Origin: Sweltsa coloradensis
Lineage: Eukaryota > Arthropoda > Insecta > Plecoptera > Chloroperlidae
Assembly: GCA_024449915.1 (NCBI GenBank)
Contig: JAMZAV010000977.1
Span: 143,403 to 207,402, forward strand
Direction of reading: 5' to 3'
Length of the DNA stretch: 64,000 nucleotides
The notes below the pieces were generated by a model. The model did not search any database and had not been told where the DNA came from. It saw only the letters and a list, made by a program, of their open reading frames with translations. Shown here piece after piece: positions 1 to 11,914 of this stretch (position 1 is its first letter; the number at the start of each line of letters is the position of its first letter). Made by a program: the position numbers and the translations under genes.

Positions 1-55
1 CAAACTGCACTCTGACCTGAAGACATGATGTGAACGAAGTATAAATATTTATTAC

Positions 56-798
56 GAGGCCGCTTCGCGAACGCTTTTTCCAGTCGCGTTGATGGATGAG
101 CTTTTTTCGGAATATTTCTGTCCAATGATTACGTTTTTATGTGGAATCTCCTTACTTTTTCTATAGTTACTTGATATTACTTGTTCATTATACACCTGTA
201 AAAGGCTTATATTAAAACCTTTATTTCTATGAATTTTGACCAACTTTTTCAACTTTTTCTTTCAAGAAGCACTACATCACCATAATCTTTATGCCAATGT
301 AAAATATGAACGTTGTAGCCCCACCCGTTTGGTCAAAATCGGCCCAAATATCACGAAAATATCGTATTAAAAACCGGAGAAAAAATCGTAAAAGTACGAT
401 TTCTATAAGAAATATTTTTTCAAATGTCTCTAAAATCATAACATATATGATTTCAGTAAATTTTAAACGTTCCCATAAAGTTTCATTAATATCGGAGTAG
501 CCGTTTGCCAAATATCACGAAAATATCGCACTAAAAATCGAAAAAAATCGTAAAAGTATGATATTTATGAGAAATATTTCTTCGATTGTACCCAAAAACA
601 ATACAGGTCTAAGTTTAGAGATTTCGAAGGTCCCCTTCAATTTTCATCAAGATCGCATATGCCATTTGCCCGGTAGAGAGCGAACAAACAGACAAAAAAC
701 TAACAAAAACAAAACACCCGAGCTATTTTTCTTGGGGTAACGTAAGTAAAAAAAAAAAAAAAACACAAAGTCAAATTGAAGTCTTCGCTTCGCTCATC
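56..798 (+). mobile_element. Family A repeat, copy 1
   Basis: Non-coding repeat. Its left end carries a GCGTTGATGGATGAGC block and its right end CTTCGCTTCGCTCATCC. Inside is the motif 'ggcaaacggcatatccgat..tgatgaaaatt' in variant form and many near-repeats of 'atattttcgtgatatttgg'. The same sequence recurs in reverse orientation at 879-2172, and related copies lie at 2268, 28041, 32171 and 45647. No long ORF or conserved protein is visible, so it looks non-autonomous. Edges are approximate. Confidence 0.7.
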
Positions 799-799
799 C

Positions 800-878
800 A
801 AAAATATATTTGTTCTAACCTTGTTTTTATTTTAGGCGACTATGACGCTGTTATGTAAGTACTTTCGACAAAAAATAA
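800..878. repeat. 80-base spacer repeat, copy 1 of 2
   Basis: This segment (ATATATTTGTTCTAACC .. GACTATGACGCTGTT .. TTAGTACTTT-like) is repeated almost exactly at 2190-2266. Its 'gactatgacgctgtt' core also occurs near 25830 and, inverted, near 7420, where it forms the end of other inverted-repeat elements. It lies between outward-facing family A termini. Confidence 0.6.
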
Positions 879-2172
879 TTGGATGAGCGAAGCGAAGACT
901 TCAATTTGACTTTGTGTTTTTTTGTTTGTTTTTGGATGAGCGTAGCGAGCGAAGCGAAGATTCCATTTCACTACACTGGAGAAAAAAATCCGGAATGTTT
1001 TTTTTTCTGTATTTTTGTCTGTCTGTTAACACGATTCCGGCTAAACCGATACTCCGATTGCGATGAAATTTTATGGAGGCCTTCTAAATCTCTGAACTAA
1101 GAACTGCCACGTTTTTGAGCGCAATCGAAAAATTATTTCTCATGAAAATCGCAATTTTACGATTTTTTTAATTTCTTCTGCTTATAACACCTACATGCTT
1201 TATCCGATTATAATGATTTTTTCACAGAAACTTAATTTTAAGAATTAATATATTCGTGTAAAATTTGTGCGTAATCGAAAATTATTTCTTATGAGAATTT
1301 CAATATTACGATTTTTTCCTTTTTTAAAATTACGATTAATTAAAAAAAGTTAATTTTTTATTTAATTTGATTTAATTTTAAAAAAATTTCAACATTTTGA
1401 TTTTTTCACAGAACAACAGAAAATCTGCATAACACATGGCAGGTCAATTCACCAATTACGCTCATCCAACAACGCGGCGGGACTTAAGCGTTTTCCTAGT
1501 TTACTTACGTTACCCCCCAAAAAATAGCTCTGGTGCTTTGTTTTTGTTAGTTTTTTTGTCTGTTTGTTCGCTCTCGCACTGGGAAAACAGCATATGCAAT
1601 CTTGATGAAAATTAGAGGGGAACTTCGAAATCTCTGAACTTAGAGCTGTATTGTTTTTGGGTACAATTGAAGAAATATTTCTCATAAATATCATACTTAT
1701 ACGATTTTTTCGCATTTTTAGTTCGATATTTTCGTGATATTTGGCAAACGGCTGATCCGATATTGATTAAACTTTATAGGAACGTTTTAAATCACTGAAG
1801 TCATATATATTATGATTTTAGAGACATTTGAAAAAATATTTCTTATAGAAATCGTACTTTTACGATTTTTTCTCAGGTTTTTAATACGATATTTTCGTGA
1901 CATTTGGGCCGATTTTGACCAAACGGCTGGGGCTACAACGTTTAAACTTTATATTGACATAAATAGTATGGTGATGTAAGGCCTCTTGAAAGAAAAAGTT
2001 GACAAAGTTGGTCAAAATATGAGCCTTTTACAGGTGTATAATGAACGAGTAATATCAAGTAACTAAAGAAAAAGTAAGGAGATTATACATAAAAACGTAA
2101 TCATTGGACAGAAATATTCCCAAAAAAGCTCATCCATCAACGTGACTGGAAAAAGCGTTCGCGAAGCGGCCT
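879..2172 (-). mobile_element. Family A repeat, copy 2 (minus), interrupted by a nested copy
   Basis: Reverse-complement counterpart of the repeat at 56-798. The right terminus (GGATGAGCGAAGCGAAGAC) is at 879 and the left terminus (GCTCATCCATCAACG..GCGTTCGCGAAGCGG) ends near 2172. It is split by a second, slightly different copy at 932-1500, so the two halves are 879-931 and 1501-2172. Together with copy 1 it makes an inverted pair with arms of about 700 bases. Confidence 0.65.
932..1500 (-). mobile_element. Family A repeat nested in copy 2
   Basis: Starts with TTGGATGAGCGTAGCGAGCG and ends with GCGGGACTTAAGCG..CCTAGT. It closely matches the element at 32171-32938 in the same orientation. 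The inner part contains 'ggctaaaccgatactcc..gatgaaatttt'. It interrupts the T-rich part of the surrounding copy, so it is the younger insertion. Confidence 0.7.
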
Positions 2173-2189
2173 TCGCTTCGCTCATCCAA

Positions 2190-2266
2190 AAATATATTTG
2201 TTCTAACCTTGTTTTTTATTGTAGGCGACTATGACGCTGTTTTGTTAGTACTTTAGACAAAAATTA
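2190..2266. repeat. 80-base spacer repeat, copy 2 of 2
   Basis: Near-identical to 800-878, again between inverted family A termini. The repeated unit therefore includes both the spacer and the terminal block of the neighbouring element. Confidence 0.6.
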
Positions 2267-2267
2267 A

Positions 2268-2648
2268 TTGGATGAGCAAAGCGAAGACTTCAATTTGACT
2301 TTGTGTTTTTTTTTTGTCTGTTTGTTCGCTCGATACTGGGCAAACGGCATATCCGATCTTGATGAAAATTGGAGGGGACCTTTGAAATCTCTACACATAG
2401 AGCTGTTTTGTTTTTGGGTACATTTGAAGAAATATTTTTTTCTGAATATCGTACTTTTACGTTTTTTTCAATTTTTTGTGCGATATTTTCGTGATATTTG
2501 GCAAACGGCTAATCCGATATTGATTAAACTTTATAGGAACGTTTATAATCACTGAAGTCATATATTATGTTAAGATTTTAGAGACATTTGAAAAAATATT
2601 TCTTATAGAAGTCGTATTTTACGATTTTTTCTCAGGTTTTTAGTACGA
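2268..2648 (-). mobile_element. Family A repeat, truncated copy
   Basis: Begins with GGATGAGCAAAGCGAAGAC and follows the same internal order as the minus copy at 879-2172 (GTCTGTTTGTTCGCTCG, then GGCAAACGGCATATCCGAT, then the Y-rich section). It breaks off at about 2648, where a tRNA-like sequence begins. Confidence 0.6.
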
Positions 2649-2675
2649 TGAGTGGATGTCCACCACTCCCTATTG

Positions 2676-2765
2676 TCGTAAAAGTTTGCCCCGACTGGGG
2701 ATCGAACCCAGAAACTCTGGCTTAACTCTACCAATTGGCGGGTTCACGCAAAGCTCCACGCAGAG
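2676..2765 (-). repeat. tRNA-derived sequence (SINE head or module)
   Basis: On the minus strand there is a good B box (GGGTTCGATCC) preceded by CCAATTGGTAGAGTTAAGCC, which resembles the A box and anticodon arm of a tRNA. The acceptor stem does not pair, so this is a tRNA-derived repeat and not a working tRNA gene. Similar modules occur at 7690, 20540, 25870, 26080, 31593 and 34768. Confidence 0.5.
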
Positions 2766-2791
2766 CCCGCCACGGCACTACCGCCCGAGAA

Positions 2792-2872
2792 CCAGGGTCC
2801 ACTAGATACTTATGCTGAGCTGCTTAAAGCACATTTACAGCAGCTCTGTTAGGTATCTAGTGGACCCTGTTT
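2792..2872. repeat. Short palindromic element
   Basis: CAGGGTCCACTAGATAC at the left is matched by GTATCTAGTGGACCCTG at the right, giving 17-base inverted ends around a core of about 45 bases. It could form a hairpin. Nothing coding. Confidence 0.6.
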
Positions 2873-3932
2873 GAAAGTAAACAATATAAGTTAGAAGGCA
2901 CTGCAGTGTCAAATCTGTATGCTTCCCCTATAGGATGTTAACGTATTGGGTTACGTACGTAGAAGCTTATTTCATTCGTACGACCCTCTTAAGAGGGTTC
3001 ACCACCCTTTTGGCAGTTATTAAATAGCGGTTTGCTCTGCCAAGAAGCATTCTATGTATATACAATTGTGCAAACTTGTCAACAAAGCATACATGGACGT
3101 TCTTACAGTCATAGATTTTCAAAATTTTGTCTTGATCAGCCAGAAAAAATTCACGAATATAGTGAATTTTGGACTTTTTAACAAAATTGAAATTCGTGAA
3201 ATCTAATTTATTCTTTATAAATTATTTCAAAACAAATTTTAGGAATGTGTTACTATAGAAACCTTTATATCCACTTTCTTGAGATATGTTCAAAATTTCT
3301 AGCTACTGTGATGTCATTCAGCCGAGCAAAAAGAAAATTGCCTAAAAAGGGGTGGTGAACGCTCTTAACCAGTAGGCCTAATTTTATTCTATAGCATATT
3401 TTGTTTGTTTAAACTTTTGAGCAATGGAAACGTGGGCGATAAGAGCTGAAAGCACATGGCGCCGTTTTGCGCCTGGGTCCAACTGCGTATGTATACATAC
3501 ATACAACGAGAGTATGCCCTCCTCTCTCCTTACACGAATACACACAGCAATTGGGCATTTTACTTTTAACATAAAACTATGCAAACTGACAGAAAAACAG
3601 TAGGCTGGTGACAGCTATGAGCAGCCATGACACCCGCAAGTTGGTCTATCACCGACGTCTACATCCGATCCGTCTTTACATATATCCAGACGGCGGTGGT
3701 GGCTAGTACAGCAGCGCAGCGGGTGAGTAAAAGTCGTAGTGAACAAGCCAATTGAGCTACCGGGACAATAGAACAAACTTTTACTAAACTGCTATTTGTT
3801 GTCACTGTTATTATTATTTTAGCACTTGCACACTTAGAATAGGTATCTATTCATGTGTTTAGTATGGATTGGTTTATTTACGTATGTGCATAATTATATT
3901 TTGTTGACCCTGTATTTTGTCTAGAGTCAATT
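2873..3932. other. No gene seen; imperfect hairpin and a recurring motif
   Basis: No convincing exon. Around 3145-3225 an imperfect inverted repeat is built on 'attcacgaatatagtgaatt'. Around 3690-3710 lies 'ccagacggcggtgg', a word that recurs near 9310 and 9905 and, as 'ccagtcggcggtgg', near 40355; it probably marks ends of another small repeat family. Confidence 0.4.
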
Positions 3933-4804
3933 TGTCAGCCAGGTTTGAACGACCTTCAAAATGGTCAGTGAACCACTCAACACAACCAATGCAGAGAAAC
4001 TATAAATGATATCATGCAATGGTTACCTGATTTTGAACCTCGGGTAGCACTTTGACAGCTGAATTATTAGGGCATATTACTAACTTTGTTGTTTAAGACT
4101 ATTGTACTTCCACTGGCCAATAATTTGAAAGTCGAAAAAACATGTCTGAAAAATTTTGCTGAATGAAAGAAGGCCGTTAAAATAACAGAAAGAAAATTGT
4201 GAATTTTTTTGGGCGGGACATAACCTCACTTTTGGAAATTATATTTAGATTTTTGGACAAAAGTGTAATATACAAATCTAGTTCAAAATTACATTGTGAG
4301 AATCGGTTTTCTGGACGTAGTTTCTAAACACCTTTAGCTATAACTTGACCATAGCTAAAATAGTTTTCTGAAAATAACAGTTGGTGTACGATTTTTTTGT
4401 CAAATGGTACAAATAAGATATTTTTTTCAGTTTTGTACCGTTTGACAAAAAAATTCGTTACAAAACTTTTTGTAGATGTCAGTCAGTGTAGTTTTCTTTG
4501 CAAGAATTGTATTGAAGCAAGCTCTCATTTGTCCTTCATATTTTAATAATGTTGCTAACTGTTAAAGCGATTGACAATGTTACAAATGTTTTTATTTATT
4601 GGTTTTAATTCAAATAAATGAGTATATAGCCTAATAAAAATCTCATAAAATAGTAATTTTTGCCTTGGAGATAATTAAGCATCATGTATATGTCGTTTAT
4701 AGGAAAAGAACAAGGCTTTCAATTAAACCGCCAATTTTTTCGTGTGTTTAACATGCTTAATGGGCGCCGAGAAATGTCAAAAGGTCGTTCAAATCTAGCT
4801 GACA
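3933..4804. mobile_element. MITE with 20-22 base inverted ends
   Basis: Left end TGTCAGCCAGGTTTGAACG and right end CGTTCAAATCTAGCTGACA are inverted repeats with a few mismatches. A second inverted repeat lies in the middle (4389-4456, 'tttttttgtcaaatggtaca' against its complement). No ORF of note. No target duplication could be settled. Confidence 0.6.
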
Positions 4805-4827
4805 TTGATTCTATATGTACTTATTTT

Positions 4828-6148
4828 ACTAGGAAAACGCTAAAAAACCGTCGCGCTGTTGAGCGAGCACCGGTACGAGCAACACGACCCGAGTACGACA
4901 TTCCCATAATGTTGCATACCAATAAGTCTTTAAGGTCTTGATCGATTTAGCTGAAAATTTGTAAAATAGGAGAGAATGGATAAAATCCACCGCCATCTAG
5001 AGGACCTTGACATCATTTCTTTGGGAAAACTATTTTAATTCTTTGATAACAAATAATACACTGCTTCCTCGATAGTATTTTGATTACTTCTAGGTGGCAG
5101 TGCATAGTGACCAGCCCGGCGATTCTCTAAGGTCCGCGTTAACGTTAAATATCAATTCGGCGTTAATTAACGATAACATTGCGAGTTTGTGATTCACTAA
5201 CGAATTTTATCGTCAGCGGACGTTAAAAGTGACGTCATTTTTAACGCGATCCAAACCCCTGCCTTTAGGCCTGCGTTAAAAATATGGACGTTATGTTTAC
5301 GTTTTTTCACCTCCACTTCAAATTTTAGAAGCATTGAATAATCGTATTTTGTTGTGATGGCTATCTAAATAATCAATTCACAGGTTAATATATATGTTTT
5401 AGTGTAGTAAAGTAACATCTATACTGCATTTATAACATACACAAATAGTAATAACAAAGATTAGACATGTAATAACATAACCTCAATTATGCAAAGAGTG
5501 CAATGCCGAATATAGAAGTGGTTTTGTCTTTCTATTCTAACTTCTTTGCTTTAAAGTCCTCTTTATTCCAGCGTTTTCATTGGCCGAGTGATCGAGATCA
5601 CACAGCCTTCTCGAGAACTTGTCCAAACTAATATATAACAGGCGCCGGTCTGCTGCACCGGTAACGCGCTTTTGAGACGGTTAACGCACCTTACAGTTTT
5701 GTTTTAAGGAATCGCGCGTTAACCTAACGTGCGGTAAATGTTTAACGTGGAAGCGTTAAATTTAACGTTAACGCGGACCTTAGAGAATCGCGGTGCAGAA
5801 TTCTCGTGCAACTTTTCGTTGCCATGGTAACGTTACTTTTGTTATTTATATCTACACTACTTAAGGTCTTGACCGATTTAGCTGAAAATTTGTAAAATAG
5901 GAGAGAATGGTGTACTTATTGACCCTGCAAAATTTCATAACGATCGGAACATTTTTATTTTTATTTTTTAAATAACCAACGATCGGATTTTGTTCACAAA
6001 ATTATACAGCAACCCGCATAAGTGGTATGTAGGGTACATGTGTGCAAAATTTCAGGTCGATCAGAGAAACGATGCGACCTGTACCGAAGCAGTAACAGAA
6101 GAAAAAAAACAGACATTCGAGCCATAAGAGTCAAGTGGAGACGCTCAA
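4828..6148 (+). mobile_element. Family B repeat, copy 1, with nested insertions
   Basis: Starts ACTAGGAAAACGCT and GTTGAGCGAGCACC; ends GAGCCATAAGAGTCAAGTGG followed by AGACGCTC. Copies lie at 11915-12577 and, inverted, at 45018-45431. A segment of about 50 bases ('ggtcttgaccgatttagctg') occurs twice, at 4930-4977 and 5864-5910, flanking inserted DNA that itself holds the MITE at 5120-5790. The A-run plus 'cagacattcgagcc' near 6095-6125 precedes the terminus. Confidence 0.7.
5120..5790. mobile_element. MITE with about 30-base perfect inverted ends
   Basis: CGATTCTCTAAGGTCCGCG at the left is the exact complement of CGCGGACCTTAGAGAATCG at the right, and the match continues into GTTAACGTTAAAT. 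The element is 671 bases long. The flanking triplet CGG appears on both sides and could be a 3-base target duplication. Inner sequence has several more 'gcgttaac' words in both orientations. No coding capacity. Confidence 0.75.
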
Positions 6149-6358
6149 TTAATTGTTGTTATGTTATGCTATGTTATTGTATTTACTTGTACTAATCAGG
6201 ATACACAATCTTTTTATTATATTTGTTGTATTTGTATGTATTAATGTGTCCTGAAAAATAAATAGTAAAAATAAATACTAGATTAAAGAAGAAAATCTCT
6301 TGAACGAATTTATATCAATTCAACAACAAGAACAGTGGAATGATTTTAAATAATTTAC

Positions 6359-6705
6359 CTTCCACAATTCTAAATTTTCTACCAAGGTATCATATCCTAA
6401 AGGACTCCAGAATAAATCTGCTCTGAAACCGTGTTTATAATCCACGAAAGTTCTGTTTATGTCCTTAGCTCCTCCACTCACAATCTCTCTATTGTCTATG
6501 TGGTGCATGAAATGTATGTAATGGTTCCGTATTCGAGAATCACCACTGAAAACAAAGTGGATTCGCCCAGTCTTGCGTTGAATCATACGCATACAGTTCT
6601 TGACTTCTTGGCTGGTGTAGTTGTGCATCATGCACCCTGCGGGATACCACTCGCTCTCCCCCTGGTAGGGGCCATCAGACAGGATCGACGCGCAGGAACC
6701 CAGCC
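6359..6705 (-). CDS. CASD1: CASD1-like sialate O-acetyltransferase, exon with SGNH catalytic motif
   Basis: The 347-base exon runs from acceptor ATGTTTCAG (AG at 6706-6707) to donor GTAAAT (6358-6353). It encodes about 116 residues of the luminal SGNH/GDSL esterase domain of CASD1, a Golgi enzyme that puts O-acetyl groups on sialic acid. Visible landmarks are a WYPAGCMMHNY segment, then FSGDSRIRNHY, whose Ser follows the GDS pattern of the family nucleophile, then an FLW-like block (DLFWSPLG). It enters in phase 1 and leaves in phase 0, and the phase fits the exon at 19760-19946: the join reads NGG-LGSC. The following exons, which should hold the catalytic His and the multi-pass membrane part, were not found to the left and probably lie outside the window. 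Family assignment rests on recognised motifs. Confidence 0.8.
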
Positions 6706-7384
6706 CTGAAACATGGGCTTACAAGGTCAGGAAATACATTACCGGATTAGACCGTTGGCTAAGCTCTAGAAAACCAGGCTTTGACGCAGAACGCAGAGAT
6801 AAGGTCAGGGTCACTTGGAAGCTCTATCATTTGTTCTATCGGGTTGTGGTTTGCACCAAAATTTTAAGTAAGAATGTGTTATAGTTGGTATCAAGGCACA
6901 TTTCCCCAAATACCACTCACTTTTCTCATTAACTGACCGTAAATATGACACTTAAATGTTAATTTGTAGTAATTTACCAATTTTGTGTAAGAAACAATTA
7001 TTTGAAATTTCAGAATCGGCTTTTAAAGTAACACGCGCTCATCTTTTGTGAACAGCCTCCGAAAAATGCTGATTTATTGGATGAAAATTAAAGGTGAAAA
7101 AGCGGTACGTTCTGAATGTGAAATTAGCTGGATTTGACGATCGAGCGGTTTTTTAAATAGGCATTTAACATTGTAAAAAAGTTGGCCCGAGCTTGGCAAA
7201 CAGTCTTAATTAAGAGAAACAACATCTAACATGGATTCAGGTATAATTATATAAACTTAAAACAAAAAATTAATTTAATTTGATAATTCATGTACCTATA
7301 TAAATAAAAAAAAATATTGTGTGTTGTATTATAATGGCAGTGTATAAATAATATAATTTATCATGGTATTGTAGACAGAAAATA

Positions 7385-7795
7385 AAAAAGTGCCTTCGCC
7401 ATACAACATAGTTACGACAACAGCGTCATAGTCGCCTACTATAAAACCAAGATTTAAACTCAATTTAATTTATTTTGCAACATAACATTTTGTAAAGTAA
7501 TGACCCACTCAGTAACACAATGGGGGAATTTAAAATCGTCTCAGCCAACGCTGTCGGCAGGGTACAGCGACCACATTGCTGGACACGATTCGCATGCGGT
7601 CGACGCCAGAATCTACAAGGATTCGTGACAACTTTATGCATGTGTTTCGTTGCTAGGACTTGGGATCGAGTCCATTCCAGAAGACACAATTCAATTGTTC
7701 GATCTAAAGAGGGATACGAACCCGAGACCTTCAGCCTTAGAAGCACGGAACGCTAACCACTGGCTGACAAGCTACACTTTATATACAAAAACATA
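7385..7795. mobile_element. Inverted-repeat element carrying tRNA-like modules
   Basis: Left part holds AACAGCGTCATAGTCGCCTA, the complement of the terminus seen at 800-878, 2190-2266 and 25826. Inside, near 7685-7770 on the minus strand, TGGTTAGCGTTCCGTGC and GGGTTCGTATCCC look like A and B boxes. A second B-box-like TGGGATCGAGTCC is at 7658-7670 on the plus strand. No protein-coding gene is supported. Confidence 0.5.
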
Positions 7796-7899
7796 ATATA
7801 TAACATTATAATTTTTGCTAAGAACGTTACATTTCTAGTATACATTATATATAATATATCAACGAGGTATAAAATAATTAATTACCAAACGGGTAATTT

Positions 7900-10690
7900 A
7901 GTCGCGTCGCGTGTTTACACTTTGGTGTGTGAGTTCGACGTTTCGTATCCACTTTGGGTTCCATCTTCAGGACGATTGATTGTTTTAACCCTTTATAGGG
8001 CAAAAGAGAAGGGCCCAAAATTTTGCTTTCTAGCTTCACAATTTGAAAATCGTGATTTTTTAAAAGAATTTTAGAATTTTTTTAGATTTTTTTCCTTGAT
8101 CTTTTAGGAATAAAATGCTGATTTTGGATTCCAAATTACATCAAAGTTGAAAAAAATCAAATTTTGATTTTATTTTCAAAAAATAGATTTTTTTGCAATT
8201 TTTCATTTTTTTCCATTTTTTCTACATTTTCAAATCAAATATACTACAGGCAAACAAAATATCCGGGACATCCCGGAAATTTGTGTTTTTGTGTGTTTTT
8301 AGACACAATTGGATTTTTGAACCATTCCAAAAATCCTTCTAATCATTAGAATTTAATATGGAAAAATTCTACCAATTCAGAACAGAACAAAGCAGCTTTT
8401 TACCCGGATTAAAAGTATGAAAAACTGGCAGATTTAATTGCGTAAATTTTGAAAAGGGGTGGGAAATTATTACCCCACTGCCCTATAAAGGTTAAAGGGG
8501 TATTCAACCGCTTAACTGAAAAAAATATTTCATTCAGGCTAACTAGTTATGAATTTAGAAACCAACAGAAAAATTATTGGGTCCACCATGACAGGGAAAA
8601 AATTGTCAAACTTGTATTTTTCGAGCTAGGTCCCATCGGCAAAAATCTCCCATAAGAAATAGCATAGGGACGATCTTTATGCCCCGTGACCCAATGACGT
8701 ACAGTCAGGGTCATATATAAATCAAGAGGTCTGAAAGATACCTCTTTCACCGACATCTCGTGGTCAACTCTTGGTGTCATTATTTATATCGCCCTGTGAA
8801 CTGCATTGTCGACATAAATAAGAAACATGGCTGATAATGTCAAAGGAAAATTCTCTATTCACCAGAGAAACTATCAAGCCTAGAAGAAATATAACATGGA
8901 ACGTAAAGAGAGCATTATATATCGATACCTTGGCCTAGGCATAGCATTAAGACTATTCCTTAGTTTGCCTTAGTTTCTAGTTAATTTCGAATAATTCTAT
9001 CTTAGCTGTCAAGTCTTATTTGCAAACCACCAAAGTTTGTTTTATGCTTTTGTTTTGAGAAAATAGGGAATATTCCGCTTAATATTTTATATTTTATTTT
9101 AATTCTTATTCATGTCTTAATAGTCACTGCACTTTTTTTTATTTAAAAAAAATGTTTTTTGAGTAATTTAAACAAGAATTAAATGGGTCCCCCAGTTTGC
9201 GCGCCAAAAACGAGCGTGCGCCATCTTTGGACGGTACTACGTCATAACTGTGTTGAGTCAAGGCCAATTGGAAACTATATGTACGTATATTTGTACATAT
9301 TTACATACAGACGGCGGTGCTCGCTCATCCGCTCAACACAAACAACTCCACAGGGATGTACATTTTTACCGTCTTTTGTTTTTCTTTCTTCGTATGTGAC
9401 AGGAGATTTCGCGAGATCATTGTGATAAAGAATAACGAGCATTTTGTCTTGAGTTTTTGCATAGCCTAGGACTATCATGGTATTCTTTATCTACAATAGG
9501 CTTTAATTAGTCATCAAAGTAAGGTTTTTGTGCGGGATGTGTCAGAACATGAACGTGCAGGCCTAGGGTTGGCAAGTTAAGCCTAGGGCTTGTCAAGTGA
9601 GTAATTTTAGTATTCACATACCAATGCCTATATCCTACAGGAACGATTGGCCTAGACTGTTGTATTATAAATAATTGTCTACGTCAAGGCCTAGACCTAG
9701 GACTGTTTCAGTTTTGTTTTTTGATTGCAATGTCAACTTTTCTCGTTTTCTGGCTAGGCGTTAAATGTAAAATGTCCGCCATCTGTTTACATTACTGTAG
9801 GCTACGCTAGGCGCTGCTTTGTTTAAAACACCGCCGTCTTGATGTATATCTCGATCCTACTATAATACTATTCCAACATCTTTGGTCTGGATGTATGTTT
9901 ATCCAGACGGCGTTGGATCAACACAGTTCTGACGTCACAGTCGTTTTTGCCGCTTTAAAAAAGTGCTGCTTTTAAAACGGCTATAAATCACTGGATTATT
10001 ATTTCACGGAAAAACAAAGTACATATTTGTAATCGGGACGAAATACTTCTTCTAAAAAATCTATTCGTACAGTATTTGGCGGAAGTGGAATATTCCCTAT
10101 TGTATTTTTCTTCTGACTGCCTTCTAGATATTGACTATTTTGTTGACCATGAGTCTTTCAAAGCCTCCTAAATAATATTAATAACATCAAATAGTCTAGG
10201 GAACTTCCATCGATCGATAATGTAGTTCACAGGGCAATATAAATAATGGCACCAAGAGTTGACCACGAGATGTCGGTGAAAGAGGTATCTTTCAGACCTC
10301 TTGATTTATATATGACCCTGACTGTACATAAGCTTTGCGTAGCAAAGCGCTTAGCTTATATTACGTCATTGCCGTGACCTTGGAGGATTTTGAACCAAAA
10401 AAAATGTTAGCCATTATTGACGTACTCGGTAGCCTTTTCTGTAAACCTTATTTGTTTTGTTTTGTATAATTTGGGCAAGTGAACTACCAGCGAGATTGCA
10501 GCGGACGCACACGTGACCACCCTCATTTCATTGGTCAATGCAATCAAACACGATCCCGAACGAGAGAGGCAACGGGTAAACGCACTTTCAACAAGCAGTC
10601 GTCCTGAAGATGGAACCCACAGTGGTTCCGAAACTTTGAAATCACACACTAGTAAGTGTAAACACGCGACGCGGCGAAATAATACGTTTC
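7900..10690. mobile_element. Large foldback element with inverted arms
   Basis: GCGTCGCGTGTTTACACTT near 7905 is mirrored near 10670. The word GGGTTCCATCTTCAGGACGA near 7958 is mirrored by CGTCCTGAAGATGGAACCC near 10600. A nearly perfect inverted stretch of about 115 bases pairs 8698-8815 with 10213-10328. Part of the left arm (8495-8650) also has a diverged copy near 57440-57560. The centre, 8816-10210, is AT-rich and shows no convincing exon. The arms are interrupted, so the exact boundaries are uncertain. Confidence 0.6.
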
Positions 10691-10856
10691 ACACCTTCTT
10701 TAATACTAAATATAATATGTATATGTAATATAACAAATATTATCTTGTTTTGACTACATTTTAGCTAAAAATAACGTTTGTGTTGTTTTGCTTTCAGTAA
10801 ATTTATTTCTCGATTTGGTTAGTCGGGAAACACTCCCGTAAGTGTAATTTTTTTTT

Positions 10857-10949
10857 TTTACTTACTACAATTTAGAAATTAAAAAAGTCCGCTCCGACCC
10901 CGGTCCCGGTCGGGGCGTACTTTTTTAATTTCTAAATTGTAGTAAGTAA
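10857..10949. repeat. Near-perfect long hairpin
   Basis: TACTACAATTTAGAAATTAA at the left is the exact complement of TTAATTTCTAAATTGTAGTA at the right. The loop side is GC-rich (CCGACCCCGGTCCCGGTCGGGG) and itself palindromic. The preceding TAGTCGGGAAACACTCCCGT is shared with the elements at 31800-33000 and 36390, so this is a short member of that family. Confidence 0.8.
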
Positions 10950-10992
10950 AAAAAAAAAAAAAACAGTATCCTACTGTGCTGTGTTACATTGC

Positions 10993-11914
10993 ATGAATTT
11001 GACAACTAACCGAACCACCATTCAACTAACCAACTTGGAACCGAGTTATTTTTTTATAATTTTATTATTTATTTGTTTATTTATTTCAATATGATACAGT
11101 GATACATTGAATACAGGTTGGTCAGCCGAAGCAATGTGAACAGTTATTCAGATACCGCTCCCCACAGAAGTACGAACTGTAGCTTGAACGTGGGTAGAGA
11201 TATCTTGTATCGAGTCTTAATCATTATATTGATAATACTACTGAAACTTTAAAACAATATGCCTAATCTAATAATATTTTATCTAGTCTTATAAATGAAC
11301 ATGGTATATCTAACTTGCAGCATTACATTACATTACACAAAGTATGAAAATATAAATGTATTAATTAAGTAACAATGGTTTAAGATATTATAATTTCATG
11401 TTATTACATTATTATTATTGTTTTGTTTTTCTCTCAGCTAGCTACAACGAGCCTAACACTCTTTATTGTATTAGTTTGTTATGTTAATAAGTAAGCATGG
11501 TGTCATTTAGTCGTCATATAGTCGACGTTAAGTCCTGTAGTCGTCGTCTTATGTGTAAATTATTTCTTGTGTTTAGTTATTGGTGAAATATAGATTTATT
11601 AATTTGAGTTATAGTTATTTAATGTGTATAATGTTTATGGTGTGTACGTTTTAGGTTGAAAAGTGTTTGTATACACTCCTCAGAGGAAGATTAAAGCCGT
11701 TGTTTGATCAATTTTTTAAATTGGTGTTTTGTGTTCACCATTTTTATTCGAACAGGAATACTGGTTAAAATGGAAGGTCCGAGTTAGATTATTTGTTTCT
11801 GGAGAAGTGTGGACAAAACTCTAGGAATTATCATTTGAAAACCTGTGATTTGTCTCCTTCTTTGAGAGTGGCTAGTGGTGGGGTAGTAGTGCCTGTGTTT
11901 GTGCATATATTCTA
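10993..11914. other. No gene seen
   Basis: AT-rich intronic DNA inside the CASD1-like gene. I see no exon-like reading frame, tRNA or clear transposon end. Confidence 0.5.
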
